Source: Arenicellales bacterium
GTDB taxonomy: Bacteria; Pseudomonadota; Gammaproteobacteria; Arenicellales; JAJDZL01
Direction: 5' to 3'
Assembly (NCBI GenBank): GCA_958295885.1
Contig: OY282380.1
Coordinates: forward strand, 1,860,001-1,924,000
Length of the DNA: 64,000 bases
Part shown: positions 39,560 through 48,280 of the stretch, in pieces
Numbering within the stretch: position 1 is the first letter of the stretch
Layout: the number at the start of each line of letters is the position of its first letter
Made by a program: the position numbers and the translations under genes
The notes under the pieces: generated by a model
Told to the model about the DNA's origin: nothing
What the model saw: only the letters and a program-made list of their open reading frames with translations
Databases searched by the model: none

Positions 39560-40288
39560 ATGCATCTGAAAGCAGTAAGAAAAATTACATGCACTATTGA
39601 GCTTGTCACCGGACTTCATATCGGCACCGGGAGCGCAGCAATGCGCATTGGAGGGACTGACAACCCTGTAATCAAAAATCCAACAAACAATTATCCCTAT
39701 ATACCGGGCTCCAGCATCAAAGGAAAAATGCGGAGTCTTCTGGAATGGTACATCGGAATTGTAGATGAAACTAAAGGCGAACCAGTAAGTTTCAACACTT
39801 TAAATTTAAAGTCACTTGATGCGGATAAAAAAGAACAGGTACGTGACATTTTGAAGTTGTTCGGCAGTTCACAAGCTGGAGAAGCAGCTGATGACGTGAT
39901 GTCGGAGATAGGTCCCTCCCGACTCTCGTTTTGGGACTGTCCACTCAAAGGAGACTGGATTGATCAAATGAACAAAAAAGAGCTTCCTTTAACGGAAATC
40001 AAAATGGAAAACACCATTGATCGCATTACCGGGGTCGCACAAAATCCAAGAAGCACTGAAAGAGTGCCAGCGGGAGCGCTGTTTGAATTCAATTTGACTG
40101 TGCGATGTCATGCCGGTGACGATGATCGTCTGATGGAACAGGTTTTCAAAGGACTGCGACTGATTGAATTGACTGGACTGGGCGGGTCGGGTTCACGCGG
40201 TTATGGAAAAGTTAAATTTACAGATTTAAAGTTGGATGATGAGTGCAGACAATCTGAATACGACAAAATCGATTTCCGTGGAACATAA
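39560..40288 (+). CDS. csm3: Csm3, backbone RAMP with target-RNA cleavage Asp
   Basis: 242 residues from ATG 39560, which has GGAGGAA 8 bases upstream; the ATG at 39545 overlaps that ribosome site and is less likely. RAMP fold: LVTGLHIGTGSAAMRIGG, then GTDNPVIKNP with the catalytic Asp that cuts target RNA every 6 nt, PYIPGSSIKGKMRSLLEW, and the Gly-rich GLGGSGSRGYGKVKF. The acid residue is present, so target RNA cleavage should be active. Confidence 0.93.
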   Translation: MHLKAVRKITCTIELVTGLHIGTGSAAMRIGGTDNPVIKNPTNNYPYIPGSSIKGKMRSLLEWYIGIVDETKGEPVSFNTLNLKSLDADKKEQVRDILKLFGSSQAGEAADDVMSEIGPSRLSFWDCPLKGDWIDQMNKKELPLTEIKMENTIDRITGVAQNPRSTERVPAGALFEFNLTVRCHAGDDDRLMEQVFKGLRLIELTGLGGSGSRGYGKVKFTDLKLDDECRQSEYDKIDFRGT

Positions 40289-40321
40289 TAGACACAGAGA
40301 TTCTTTGACTGGCAGAACAAG

Positions 40322-41317
40322 ATGGAAAATTTGACTGTCCAAATTGAACCGAAATCTGCATTTGGCACGCCAATGAAAGGCGACACCCTTTTTGGACAGC
40401 TGTGTTGGACGGTTCGAGCAAGGCATGGGGATCGTCGGCTGCAGAATCTCTTAGATGGGTACGACAGAAATCATCCATTTATCTGTGTTTCAGATGCATT
40501 CAGTTCTGGATTTCTTCCGCGGCCTAAAATTCCGACTAAATTTATTTTTTCTAATGTAACAGCGGCAGATCGCAAAAACTTAAAGGTGAAGAATCTATTG
40601 CCGATCGAGAAATTTGATTCTCATGTTTGCGACTGGCATCGACATCTCGTAGAAAAATCCGCAGATGTTCAACAAATGGATTCTAATCGAAAAGATCGTT
40701 GCACTCGGATACGGACTCACAATTCCATTGACCGTCGGTCCAATACGACAGGCAGTGAAGGTTTTGCACCTTACTCAACGTCTGAAGACTGGTATTTAGA
40801 TGGGACGAAATGGGACATTCATTTCATATTTGACCCCGAAAGAATCAGCAGGGAGGAAATTCTAGGACTGATGCATGACATCGGACAATTTGGATTTGGA
40901 CGGGATGCTACGAATGGCATGGGGCGTTTTCAGGTCAACGGCGATGCATCTTCCATTCACTTTCCAAGAGAACAAAAAAACTCTGATTCCTGGCTGACGC
41001 TTGCTCCAACAGCTCCACAGAACATCGGAATTGACCCGCAGCGAAGTTGGTATCAGCCTTTCGTCAGGTTTGGACGACATGGCAACGTAGGCGCTATCGG
41101 AAGATTCCTAAAGAAACCTCTTCTGCTTGCTGACACAGGCGCAGTGCTTACACCTATCGAAGGTTATGAATCCAAGCTGTTCATCGGTCAGGGTCTTGGA
41201 GGAAAATATTTGCCAATTTCGGATTTCATGGCAGAAACCGTACATCAAGGATATGCGCCGGTTTTGGGCATCAATCTTTCAGCAAAGGATTCCAGCCTGT
41301 CAGAGACTGAAAAATGA
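40322..41317 (+). CDS. csm4: Csm4, crRNA 5'-end RAMP
   Basis: 331 residues. The N-terminal RAMP half begins LTVQIEPKSAFGTPMKGDTLFGQ, the C-terminal half has FGFGRDATNGMGRFQV and GAIGRFLKKPLLLADTGAVL. It caps the crRNA 5' tag and contacts Cas10. The stop overlaps the csm5 start by four bases. Confidence 0.9.
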   Translation: MENLTVQIEPKSAFGTPMKGDTLFGQLCWTVRARHGDRRLQNLLDGYDRNHPFICVSDAFSSGFLPRPKIPTKFIFSNVTAADRKNLKVKNLLPIEKFDSHVCDWHRHLVEKSADVQQMDSNRKDRCTRIRTHNSIDRRSNTTGSEGFAPYSTSEDWYLDGTKWDIHFIFDPERISREEILGLMHDIGQFGFGRDATNGMGRFQVNGDASSIHFPREQKNSDSWLTLAPTAPQNIGIDPQRSWYQPFVRFGRHGNVGAIGRFLKKPLLLADTGAVLTPIEGYESKLFIGQGLGGKYLPISDFMAETVHQGYAPVLGINLSAKDSSLSETEK

Positions 41318-42864
41318 GCTTAGAATTCTTGTCCCGTTGGCGGATGGACATTTCAACACTTTCGCCGATTCACATCGGCACAGGCGAAGAAATTGATCCA
41401 TTCAGTTATATTGTTGATAACAATATACTTTATGAATTTTCACAACGGAATTTTCTCAAAGATCTTTCTAAAGAAGAAAGAGCTAATCTCCTAAGAATTT
41501 CGGACCGAAATCTTAGTGCGTTACAGAATTTCTTTGGAAAGCATAGCAATAAGGCTATCGCAAATGCCGTGCGTATCTCAAGAGTGCCAAGTGAATTTGC
41601 TTCTTTGTACAAAAGCAGTCTGGGGAAGGCAGCCTCATCCGATTCAAATGAAATCAATCAGTTGGTGATCAACCGCATGCAAGCAGATGCGGCAAAGGGA
41701 AATCCCATTTGCCCCGGCAGCAGCTTGAAGGGATCCATTCGTACCGCCCTGCTGGAATCAGAGAGACAAAAGAAAAAAATTGGTGAATGGTACAGGGGTA
41801 AAAATTTCGATTTGCAAAAAAGACTTTTTGGCAACCGAACGATTCAAGACGATCCAATGCGACAGATAAGTGTGACAGATGCCGTTTGGACAGATGAAAT
41901 GGAAAAACGTCAATTTGCCATCGGTTCCAACGTTGTTTTTGCAGTCAATCGAAAAAAGAAAAGAGAAGGGAAAGTCGATGGAGGTCCACAACGAGTTCTT
42001 GAAGTGGTCGACGCTATGAATATGCATGCGTTTGCTGCCGAAATTTCAATATTTCAACCTACCAACGCCAGAACGCCGAAGTGGCAGATAAAAGAGATTT
42101 CGGATGCTTGCAACAAATTCTATGGAGAGAAATTTGAAAGTGAATTGAAGAAATTACATGAGTGTAAATATGTCGACGAAGAATGGAAAAAACAAGCGCT
42201 TGAGCGTGTTGGACGACTTCCTGCCAACGATGGAAACGCCAAATTTAGCTTTCTGCTTCGAGTAGGATGTCATAGCGGCGCTGAATTTGTGACTCTTAAT
42301 GAAGTTCGAAAGATCACGATTAAGGGTCAGCGTAGACCAGGCCCCACTGCTACGACTTGGTGGCTGGCGTCAAGTCGCAGGAAAGCGGTCCGTGGCATGA
42401 AGCCTTTCGGATGGATGATTGTCGAATGCACTCCCTTGGACTCAAATGAAGACTTTATTCTTGCTGTTGAACCAAAACTTCCATCGGATTCGAAAACAAA
42501 AACCGACTGGGTGCATCAGGCAACCAAAAAAATTGAAAAGTGCCGTAAATCTTTGGAAAACATTCCACCAGAAGTGCCAGAACCTCCCAAGTCTTCTGAG
42601 CCTTTGCCGCCTGAGAAAGAAAAATTAAAACAATTCGAAGAATTACTCGATCGTACTAGTGAGTACCAATGGAAACAAGGAGGGAGTGAAGTTTCCCAAA
42701 AAGCGAACGAAATCCTGAACGACGCTGAGTCTTGGGAGACGAGTTTAAAAACAGAAGCCGTTGATCTGTTAAAACGATATTTTGATATTGCAAAGTTTCC
42801 AAAAAGCAAGAAAGGCAGAATTCGACGTGCAAAGTTTCAAAAACTGCAGGATGATATTGCTTGA
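41314..42864 (+). CDS. csm5: Csm5, with an extended C-terminus
   Basis: 516 residues, longer than the usual 350-420. RAMP signatures: ISTLSPIHIGTGEEIDPFSY near residue 10 and CPGSSLKGSIRTALLE near 135. After about residue 415 there is a Pro-rich linker (IPPEVPEPPKSSEPLPPEK) and a charged helical tail of about 90 residues. Csm5 sits at the crRNA 3' end and recruits maturation nucleases; the extra tail may be a docking segment. Its TGA overlaps a TTG that would start the csx16 pseudogene. Confidence 0.88.
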   Translation: MSLEFLSRWRMDISTLSPIHIGTGEEIDPFSYIVDNNILYEFSQRNFLKDLSKEERANLLRISDRNLSALQNFFGKHSNKAIANAVRISRVPSEFASLYKSSLGKAASSDSNEINQLVINRMQADAAKGNPICPGSSLKGSIRTALLESERQKKKIGEWYRGKNFDLQKRLFGNRTIQDDPMRQISVTDAVWTDEMEKRQFAIGSNVVFAVNRKKKREGKVDGGPQRVLEVVDAMNMHAFAAEISIFQPTNARTPKWQIKEISDACNKFYGEKFESELKKLHECKYVDEEWKKQALERVGRLPANDGNAKFSFLLRVGCHSGAEFVTLNEVRKITIKGQRRPGPTATTWWLASSRRKAVRGMKPFGWMIVECTPLDSNEDFILAVEPKLPSDSKTKTDWVHQATKKIEKCRKSLENIPPEVPEPPKSSEPLPPEKEKLKQFEELLDRTSEYQWKQGGSEVSQKANEILNDAESWETSLKTEAVDLLKRYFDIAKFPKSKKGRIRRAKFQKLQDDIA

Positions 42865-43143
42865 CTGCTTATTTTGTATCCTGACATCCGGCTGCGAGAG
42901 ATTAGGGCGACAGTATTGATATTCAATTTGACCGTTAATTTGAACATTTGAATGTCTCGAACATTGAAGCGGGCGATGTCGTAATTGGAAATTTACCGAT
43001 AAACTTTGCAGCCGAAGTTCAAGAGAGGTGCTCGCTATATGCAAATTTCGCTTGATTTGCCTATCTCTCAGAGAGGTAAAGAACTGTCAGTCAGTGATAT
43101 GAAATCAGCCAATGCGAAACTGCAAGAGTACAAAAAATTTTGA
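42861..43143 (+). pseudogene. csx16: csx16 pseudogene
   Basis: Reading from TTG 42861 gives TAYFVS, TGA, HPAARD, TAG, GDSIDIQFDR, TAA, then FEHLNVSNIEAGDVVIGNLP and INFAAEVQER. After a frameshift near 43024 it continues GARYMQISLDLPISQRGKEL, then SVSDMKSANAKLQEYKKF and stops at 43141-43143. Order and wording fit Csx16 (VVA1548 family) end to end: YFVxRHPGA, HLD..I..GD.VIGxLP, AAEVxxRGARY, LSLDLP and RGxELS. Three in-frame stops and one frameshift make it non-functional. It lies exactly between csm5 and the Csx2 gene, where csx16 is found in intact type III loci. The TGA replaces an expected Arg and the TAG an expected Trp. Confidence 0.8.
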
Positions 43144-43167
43144 ATCCACAATTGATCAATCAAATAT

Positions 43168-44400
43168 ATGCATATCTTAATTTCTTTTGTTGGTGCGCCA
43201 TTTAAAGGCAACAAAACTTACGATGAAGTTGTTTACAGTTTTCCTGATGGCAGTGAAGGGGGAAAAACAAAATTATTTGCGAAGAATTTAATTTCGCGAT
43301 GCAAGCCTGACCGGGTTGTGTTTCTGGGCACATCCGGAAGCAATTGGGAGTCGGTATTAGAAATTGCGGATTTAGAACAAAAGTCAGAGCTGGAAGCAAT
43401 GGCAATCATTGACAGCGAGAGGGGGCAAACGTTAGAGAATGCCCTACATGATTACCAGAGATGCCTTTCAGATAAAGTGGACTTTGATTTGCGATTGAAA
43501 TTAATCCCTTTCCCTGCATACGAACTATCCGAACAGCTGGAAATTCTTCAAGTGATGGCCGAAATTTCTGAAAACTGCACTCAGATGACATTAGATGTCA
43601 CTCATGGTTCTCGTCTTCTTCCGATGATCGGTATGGTCGCCGCAGTTTATTTAAATTCGATTAGAAACGTCGAACTTCGAGGCTTATGGTACGGTTCCTA
43701 TGACCGGAGATCAAAAGTTGAAGGTCAGTCCGGCAGGGGAAAAGCTTTCAATGTAGAAGGACTAACAACGCTCTTTGATTGGATACAGGCATTGAGCGCT
43801 CACCAATATAGCGGTAATTTTGGAGTATTTGAAGAATTGCTTGAAGGTCCAATTCAAGAACTGAATGAAAATATACGAGTTGACTCCCTGTCGAAAGCCG
43901 CCTACAACGAACGGATTACGCGGGACAATAATGCGTATTATGAAATTGCTCAAATTAATGCATTGTTAAGACGCAGAGAATTTAGCGGAATTGCGAGCTT
44001 GTTTCAGCCAACCCTTAGGGACCGGCTTGATTGGGCGCGTGACAATAGGCGCTCGGCAAGGCAGGAAAAACTCGCGAGGCACTACTATGAGCATGGTGAC
44101 TACTTACGAGCGGTAATTTATGCAAAAGAGTCTGTGATTACACGAATCTGTGAAGAGCGTGAAATTGACACGAAAAGATACAGCAATCGACGTGAAGCTA
44201 CGGAAATATTAGATCTCGAAAATTCATCGAGTTACAGGTTGATAAATGCCATCCGAAACGCGATGGCACATGGAACGGAACCGAATTGCCCAGAGGCAAG
44301 AAGATGCCTGCAGAACGAAAATGAATTAAGACAGGTTATTGAGAACTTTCTTGATGAATGGATGATACTGCCAGTTGGTGTGGTTGACCGTTGCCAATAA
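43168..44400 (+). CDS. Csx2-type CARF-HEPN effector RNase (TIGR02221)
   Basis: 410 residues. The N-terminal CARF domain has ILISFVGAPFKGNKTYDEVVY, VVFLGTSGSNWES and MTLDVTHGSRLLPMIGMVAA (TIGR02221 hallmark). The C-terminal HEPN domain ends with the RNase motif RNAMAH (R363-H368). On binding cyclic oligoadenylate made by Cas10 it should degrade RNA non-specifically, giving growth arrest. A second CARF protein, possibly an off-switch, is encoded beside cas6. Confidence 0.85.
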   Translation: MHILISFVGAPFKGNKTYDEVVYSFPDGSEGGKTKLFAKNLISRCKPDRVVFLGTSGSNWESVLEIADLEQKSELEAMAIIDSERGQTLENALHDYQRCLSDKVDFDLRLKLIPFPAYELSEQLEILQVMAEISENCTQMTLDVTHGSRLLPMIGMVAAVYLNSIRNVELRGLWYGSYDRRSKVEGQSGRGKAFNVEGLTTLFDWIQALSAHQYSGNFGVFEELLEGPIQELNENIRVDSLSKAAYNERITRDNNAYYEIAQINALLRRREFSGIASLFQPTLRDRLDWARDNRRSARQEKLARHYYEHGDYLRAVIYAKESVITRICEEREIDTKRYSNRREATEILDLENSSSYRLINAIRNAMAHGTEPNCPEARRCLQNENELRQVIENFLDEWMILPVGVVDRCQ

Positions 44401-44897
44401 TTTTATTTAGCGACGACTCAATGCCAAGTTGTTACTGAGACCTACCCGAAAAGGTTCAGACGCGTTAATATGATGAAAGATAGGTCATTATCTTCCGATG
44501 ACTGAAGGATCTATGATTTAGCGTGTAGACAGACTTGGTTACTCACGCGTCAACATGGCTGGCTAACTGCTGAATTCCGCGTAATCTGCGCCATTTTCCC
44601 TCCGCATGCCGCTCCTGCCGGAAATCATGCGCGGCATTCGTCGCGACTTGAACTACCTTTGGTGTTACGAAATGCACGGCTTTGACTGCATAATCTGAAA
44701 TCATTGGCTGTCAAGCGTTTAAACTCACTGCGCCGCTGCGAGTTGCAATGGCATTGACATAGGACAAAAATATTTACAGGTTTTTGTTAAGATGGCAACG
44801 GATTGATTTAGCGGGTAAATCGGGGGATGTAAAGAATCTGTACATCGGCACTTCACTTCATCTTGTAGATAAGGCAAAATAAGGGTAAGGAATTATT
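44401..44897. other. Intergenic region before the DUF4338 remnant
   Basis: About 500 bp with no ORF that can be supported. It probably contains the left end of the transposon to which the DUF4338 fragment belongs, but I could not find a clear inverted repeat. Confidence 0.3.
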
Positions 44898-45685
44898 TTG
44901 TCTGGAGATCGGCGGTGGATGAGCGGCATCAGGAATTTGAAGTCAACGACGTTTTTCGGTCATCGTTTCACCTGCAGGCAGTTGGCTGAGATTCAACAGA
45001 CAGTTTCGCTGTTTCGGAGTTTGAGCCGGACTGAGTTGGTACAGATGATCAGTGAGCAATTAGGCTGGCGCACGTCAAAGTGTGACAATCGCTACCAGTC
45101 AGTGCTGCTGGATCGATTCGAACAATTGGATGTTTTGCAGTTGCCGCCAAAGCGAACGCGTCTTGGGCGCGGCAACAGCAGGCCGCTGGCGTTGACGGCG
45201 CGCACTGGAGGCTGTGAAAGCATTTTAAATTTTGTAAGATTCCTAATTCGATAATATGTATTAATTCAATTAAAACAATAGTTATATATCCGATGTCGAT
45301 GATAATCAGACTGATGTGGCAATTCTTTCACGGCCTCACTGCGCCACAGGCGGAGCTGTTGGACTGGATGCCGCTTTCGCTGCAGCTGGTGGACGCAGCG
45401 GATCAGGTGGGGGAGTTCAACGAATGGGTGGAGCGTTATCATTATCTGGGTCATAAGCATCTGATCGGGTCGAACCTGCGCCATTTCATCGTTGACGGGC
45501 AGGGTCGGAAACTGGGCTGTTTCTTGTTTCAGTACGCGCTCAAGGCGTTGCCGCGTCGGGATGAATGGAGCGGCTGGGTGCATCAAAAACAACGTTCCAA
45601 TCGTTCCTATGCGCGCCAATCGAACCGGGCGCGCAGCAAATGGATTCGTAAACGAAATCAACCTCAGGTATCTACGAACCGGTAG
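44898..45685 (+). pseudogene. DUF4338 (DruA-like) transposase fragment split by a MITE
   Basis: The upstream part, from TTG 44898, encodes the helical N-domain found in front of DUF4338 (FTCRQLAEIQQTVSLF, SRTELVQMISEQLGWR, LQLPPKRTR). After the 130-bp insertion the reading resumes with APQAELLDWMPLSLQLVDAA, EWVERYHYLGHKHLIGSNLR and LPRRDEWSGW, the first half of DUF4338. Removing element plus one 4-bp duplicate (134 bp) puts the two halves back in one frame (LTART then APQAELL). The rest of DUF4338 and any transposase domain are missing after about 45600, so the gene was already truncated or rearranged. Confidence 0.7.
45208..45337. mobile_element. MITE-like element, copy B (130 bp)
   Basis: Ends GAGGCTGTGAAAGCATT and AATTCTTTCACGGCCTC pair at 15 of 17 positions. 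The flanking duplication is ACTG (45204-45207 and 45338-45341). It interrupts the DUF4338 fragment in-frame-restorably. Copy A is at 30081-30209. The shared features (inverted ends, length, 4-bp duplications) define a mobile family. Confidence 0.8.
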
Positions 45686-46283
45686 CAACAAGTTAAAAAA
45701 TCAATGAAAATAGTTGATCGAGAGGTATGCACTCTTAAGTTAACGCGTATCTATCGTAATGTTAATGCTATTGCTGCGAGTTGTGCCGACCAAACTATTG
45801 CGGGTGTTCTGAATGCGATCATTAAGAGACTGCAGCTGCGTCGGAGCGTTGATTCTATCCAGTTATCGTTGTTGATAGAGGATATTCTCCATCGCGACGT
45901 TACGATTGCATAGTGCTATTTCGTCACGACTGAAAAACTCCAAACCAATTATTTCTTCGCCAAAAAGTCAAAAATTCATGTTCGAATTTAGAGCATTGCT
46001 GAGCAACAGCACTCTTTTTGAACGTACGAAAAGCACCTCAGACGTGAAGAGGCGTCCGCCTTGAGCGGCACCGCACTCTGCTTGCTAGGACGACAGACTA
46101 ACGAAGGTGGCCTGCGAGCCAATTCAAAGAAATTAGTCGGTAATTTGATACTCAATCAGAGATTTTCGGAAATGTACGGACTTTCATGGCAACGTTGCGG
46201 GAAGCAAGTTGTTCTGAATTTCTAAGATAATATCAATCGAAAGGAATTACTTCTGAAACAATCAATAATTCAAAAATAATTAC
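45686..46283. other. Intergenic region before the adaptation genes
   Basis: About 600 bp. A 69-codon plus-strand ORF (45704-45913, MKIVDREVCTLKLTRIYRNV...) has no recognised family and no strong ribosome site. A GC-rich stretch near 46030-46130 differs from the surroundings. The promoter for cas2-cas1 should be in the AT-rich last 150 bp. Confidence 0.3.
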
Positions 46284-46568
46284 ATGACTCGCCGATTGCT
46301 ATACATTGCAAGCTACGACATCACACAAAATACCCGACGTAGAAAGGTCCATGCTGCGATCAAGCAGTTCGCAACCGGTGGACAAAAATCTGCGTATGAA
46401 TGTTATGTGTCAGGCAAAGAACGAAATGATTTATTCCGAATTTGTGTTTCATTGATAGACCAGACTGACGATCGTTTTGCGCTGCTTCCAGTAGAAATGT
46501 CATCGGAGCCCATACTTTGTGGAACTGCAGTTCCCCCTACTGACCCCGAATTCTACTACGTTGGCTGA
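46284..46568 (+). CDS. cas2: Cas2, first copy
   Basis: 94 residues, ferredoxin-like. The start MTRRLLYIASYDITQNTRRR has the conserved Asp after the first beta strand (YDI). AYECYVSGKERNDLF is the typical middle, and the C-terminus is short. Forms the dimer core of the spacer integration complex with Cas1. It is 67 bp upstream of the preferred cas1 start. Confidence 0.85.
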   Translation: MTRRLLYIASYDITQNTRRRKVHAAIKQFATGGQKSAYECYVSGKERNDLFRICVSLIDQTDDRFALLPVEMSSEPILCGTAVPPTDPEFYYVG

Positions 46569-46635
46569 ACCCTGATGATTGATCACAAATAATCAAACAA
46601 TTCCAGTGATTCAATTGGTCGATGGAGTATTAAAG

Positions 46636-47604
46636 ATGTTAACTGTATATGTAGACCGAAAAGATATCGAACTTATTGTGAAAAGTAATTCGCTTCAGTT
46701 CAAGTGTCCGACCAAACGTCGAGGTTCCGTACCGCTTGCTCAGATTGATCGACTGATAATTCGTGGAAACGCAAAGTTTTCCACTGGTTTACTAGGAACT
46801 CTTGCCAATTACGGAATTGGCGTATTAGTGCTGAGCGGACGAAATAATCGTCATTTAGCTTCTATTGTAGGACGACCACATAAAGATATCCTTCGAAGAT
46901 TAGGGCAGTTCGAAATTTATAGTAACTCGATTGCAAGATTGTCTTGGTCTCGCAGATTGATAGCATCAAAAATCCAGGCTCAGCTTCGCCTGCTGTCCAA
47001 GGCACTCGGTCAACGACCTGATAAACGTAGGGAGTTGACAAAGAGGATCAATGCCTTAAGCGATGCATTGGACAGCGCTTCAAGTTCTACGCAATTGACG
47101 ACTATTCCACAACTTCTGGGGATTGAAGGGAACGCGGCGCGACAATATTACGCAGGATTATCTTCTCTGTTCGCAGATTCACTAAAATTCAAGAATCGAA
47201 ATCGACGCCCGCCTCGAGACCCGGTCAATTCCTGCCTGTCACTGGGCTATACATTACTGCATCACGAGGCTGTGCTAGCTTGCTATGGCGCTGGTTTAGA
47301 TCCTATGCTTGGAATATTTCATTCACCTAAATATGGAAGAGAGTCTTTAGCATGTGATGTCGCTGAGCCGATGCGTCCCCGCATAGACGAGTGGACTTGG
47401 AATCAATTTAGATCTAGAACACTGACGGCGAATTGTTTCACGACAGATAAAGGCGCAGTCTATCTCACTAAAACGGGCCGCCAGATATTTTATAAGCAAT
47501 TCAATCCATTGCAAAAATCAATCTATCGATTGTTGCGCGTTCACATGCTTGCCGTTGTTCGGGAATTCAAACAGAAGCCCAAATCAAAAAGCATCTCGAC
47601 TTAA
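46636..47604 (+). CDS. cas1: Cas1 integrase
   Basis: 322 residues from ATG 46636 (MLTVYVDRKDIELIVKSN), preferred because GGAG lies 8 bases upstream; the open frame reaches back to 46579. The metal triad is visible: GIEGNAARQYY (Glu164), GIFHSPKYGRESLACDVAEP (His229 and Asp241/Glu244). It integrates new spacers with Cas2. There is no reverse transcriptase fusion. It lies between two different cas2 genes. Confidence 0.92.
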   Translation: MLTVYVDRKDIELIVKSNSLQFKCPTKRRGSVPLAQIDRLIIRGNAKFSTGLLGTLANYGIGVLVLSGRNNRHLASIVGRPHKDILRRLGQFEIYSNSIARLSWSRRLIASKIQAQLRLLSKALGQRPDKRRELTKRINALSDALDSASSSTQLTTIPQLLGIEGNAARQYYAGLSSLFADSLKFKNRNRRPPRDPVNSCLSLGYTLLHHEAVLACYGAGLDPMLGIFHSPKYGRESLACDVAEPMRPRIDEWTWNQFRSRTLTANCFTTDKGAVYLTKTGRQIFYKQFNPLQKSIYRLLRVHMLAVVREFKQKPKSKSIST

Positions 47605-47840
47605 CAGACAGAATCTGCAACGCAGAAAATTTCATTTGATCGGGTTAGACGGCCATTCACTCAAATTCAACGATCTCCTTTACGTACTGGTTTCTGAAAT
47701 AATCGATTACATGATGATTGATAATGCTCAATTGTTGTTGAGGAGATTGGGGATGTGCTCAGTTATGATAGTATTGTGTAATTAACAATTCGATATTCTG
47801 AATTCAAATCGCATCAATTCTCCCTAATAATGGATATCTC

Positions 47841-48173
47841 ATGCCGTTAAACCGTAGAGTGCCTTGGCTTCTCTGTTACGACATTGCAAATCCAGGCCGA
47901 TTACGAAAAATTCATAAACTGGCTGTTCGGTTTGCAATTCCGTTACAATATTCGGTATTCTTAACTTGTGCGACACGCTCCGAGATGTTAAATTTCGTGG
48001 GACAGCTGGAATCTATCATTGATCCAAGGTATGATGATGTTCGTGGTTACCCGCTGTCAACTCGAATTCAACCACTTGTCTATGGCAAACCTATTTTTCC
48101 AGAGGGTATTCTACTTTTGCATTCGTTACAGACTAGTGTAAATCAACTCTTGGAGGGGGAATATTCAAGCTAA
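47841..48173 (+). CDS. cas2: Cas2, second and divergent copy
   Basis: 110 residues. VPWLLCYDIANPGRLRKIHK has the conserved Asp, and PLQYSVFLTCATRSEML follows as in Cas2. Clearly a different subgroup from the 94-residue copy: longer, with a C-terminal extension after RIQPLVYGKPIFPEGI. It stands 236 bp after cas1 and 107 bp before the array. Both copies keep the family Asp, so both may be active. Confidence 0.85.
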   Translation: MPLNRRVPWLLCYDIANPGRLRKIHKLAVRFAIPLQYSVFLTCATRSEMLNFVGQLESIIDPRYDDVRGYPLSTRIQPLVYGKPIFPEGILLLHSLQTSVNQLLEGEYSS

Positions 48174-48280
48174 GATTAGAGGTGAATCTTGCAGATTTTG
48201 AGGTTAGCTTTTTTCAGAACTGGATATTGTACAACCCATTTTGTAAATATTTGTTTTGAAAGGTGTAATATCGAGTTAGA
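48174..48280 (+). promoter_or_regulatory. CRISPR leader
   Basis: 107-bp AT-rich, non-coding stretch between the second cas2 and the first repeat, on the side where repeats are perfect. Contains a run of T (GCTTTTTTCAG) and TTTGTAAATATTTG. It likely includes the array promoter and the integration signals. Confidence 0.6.
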
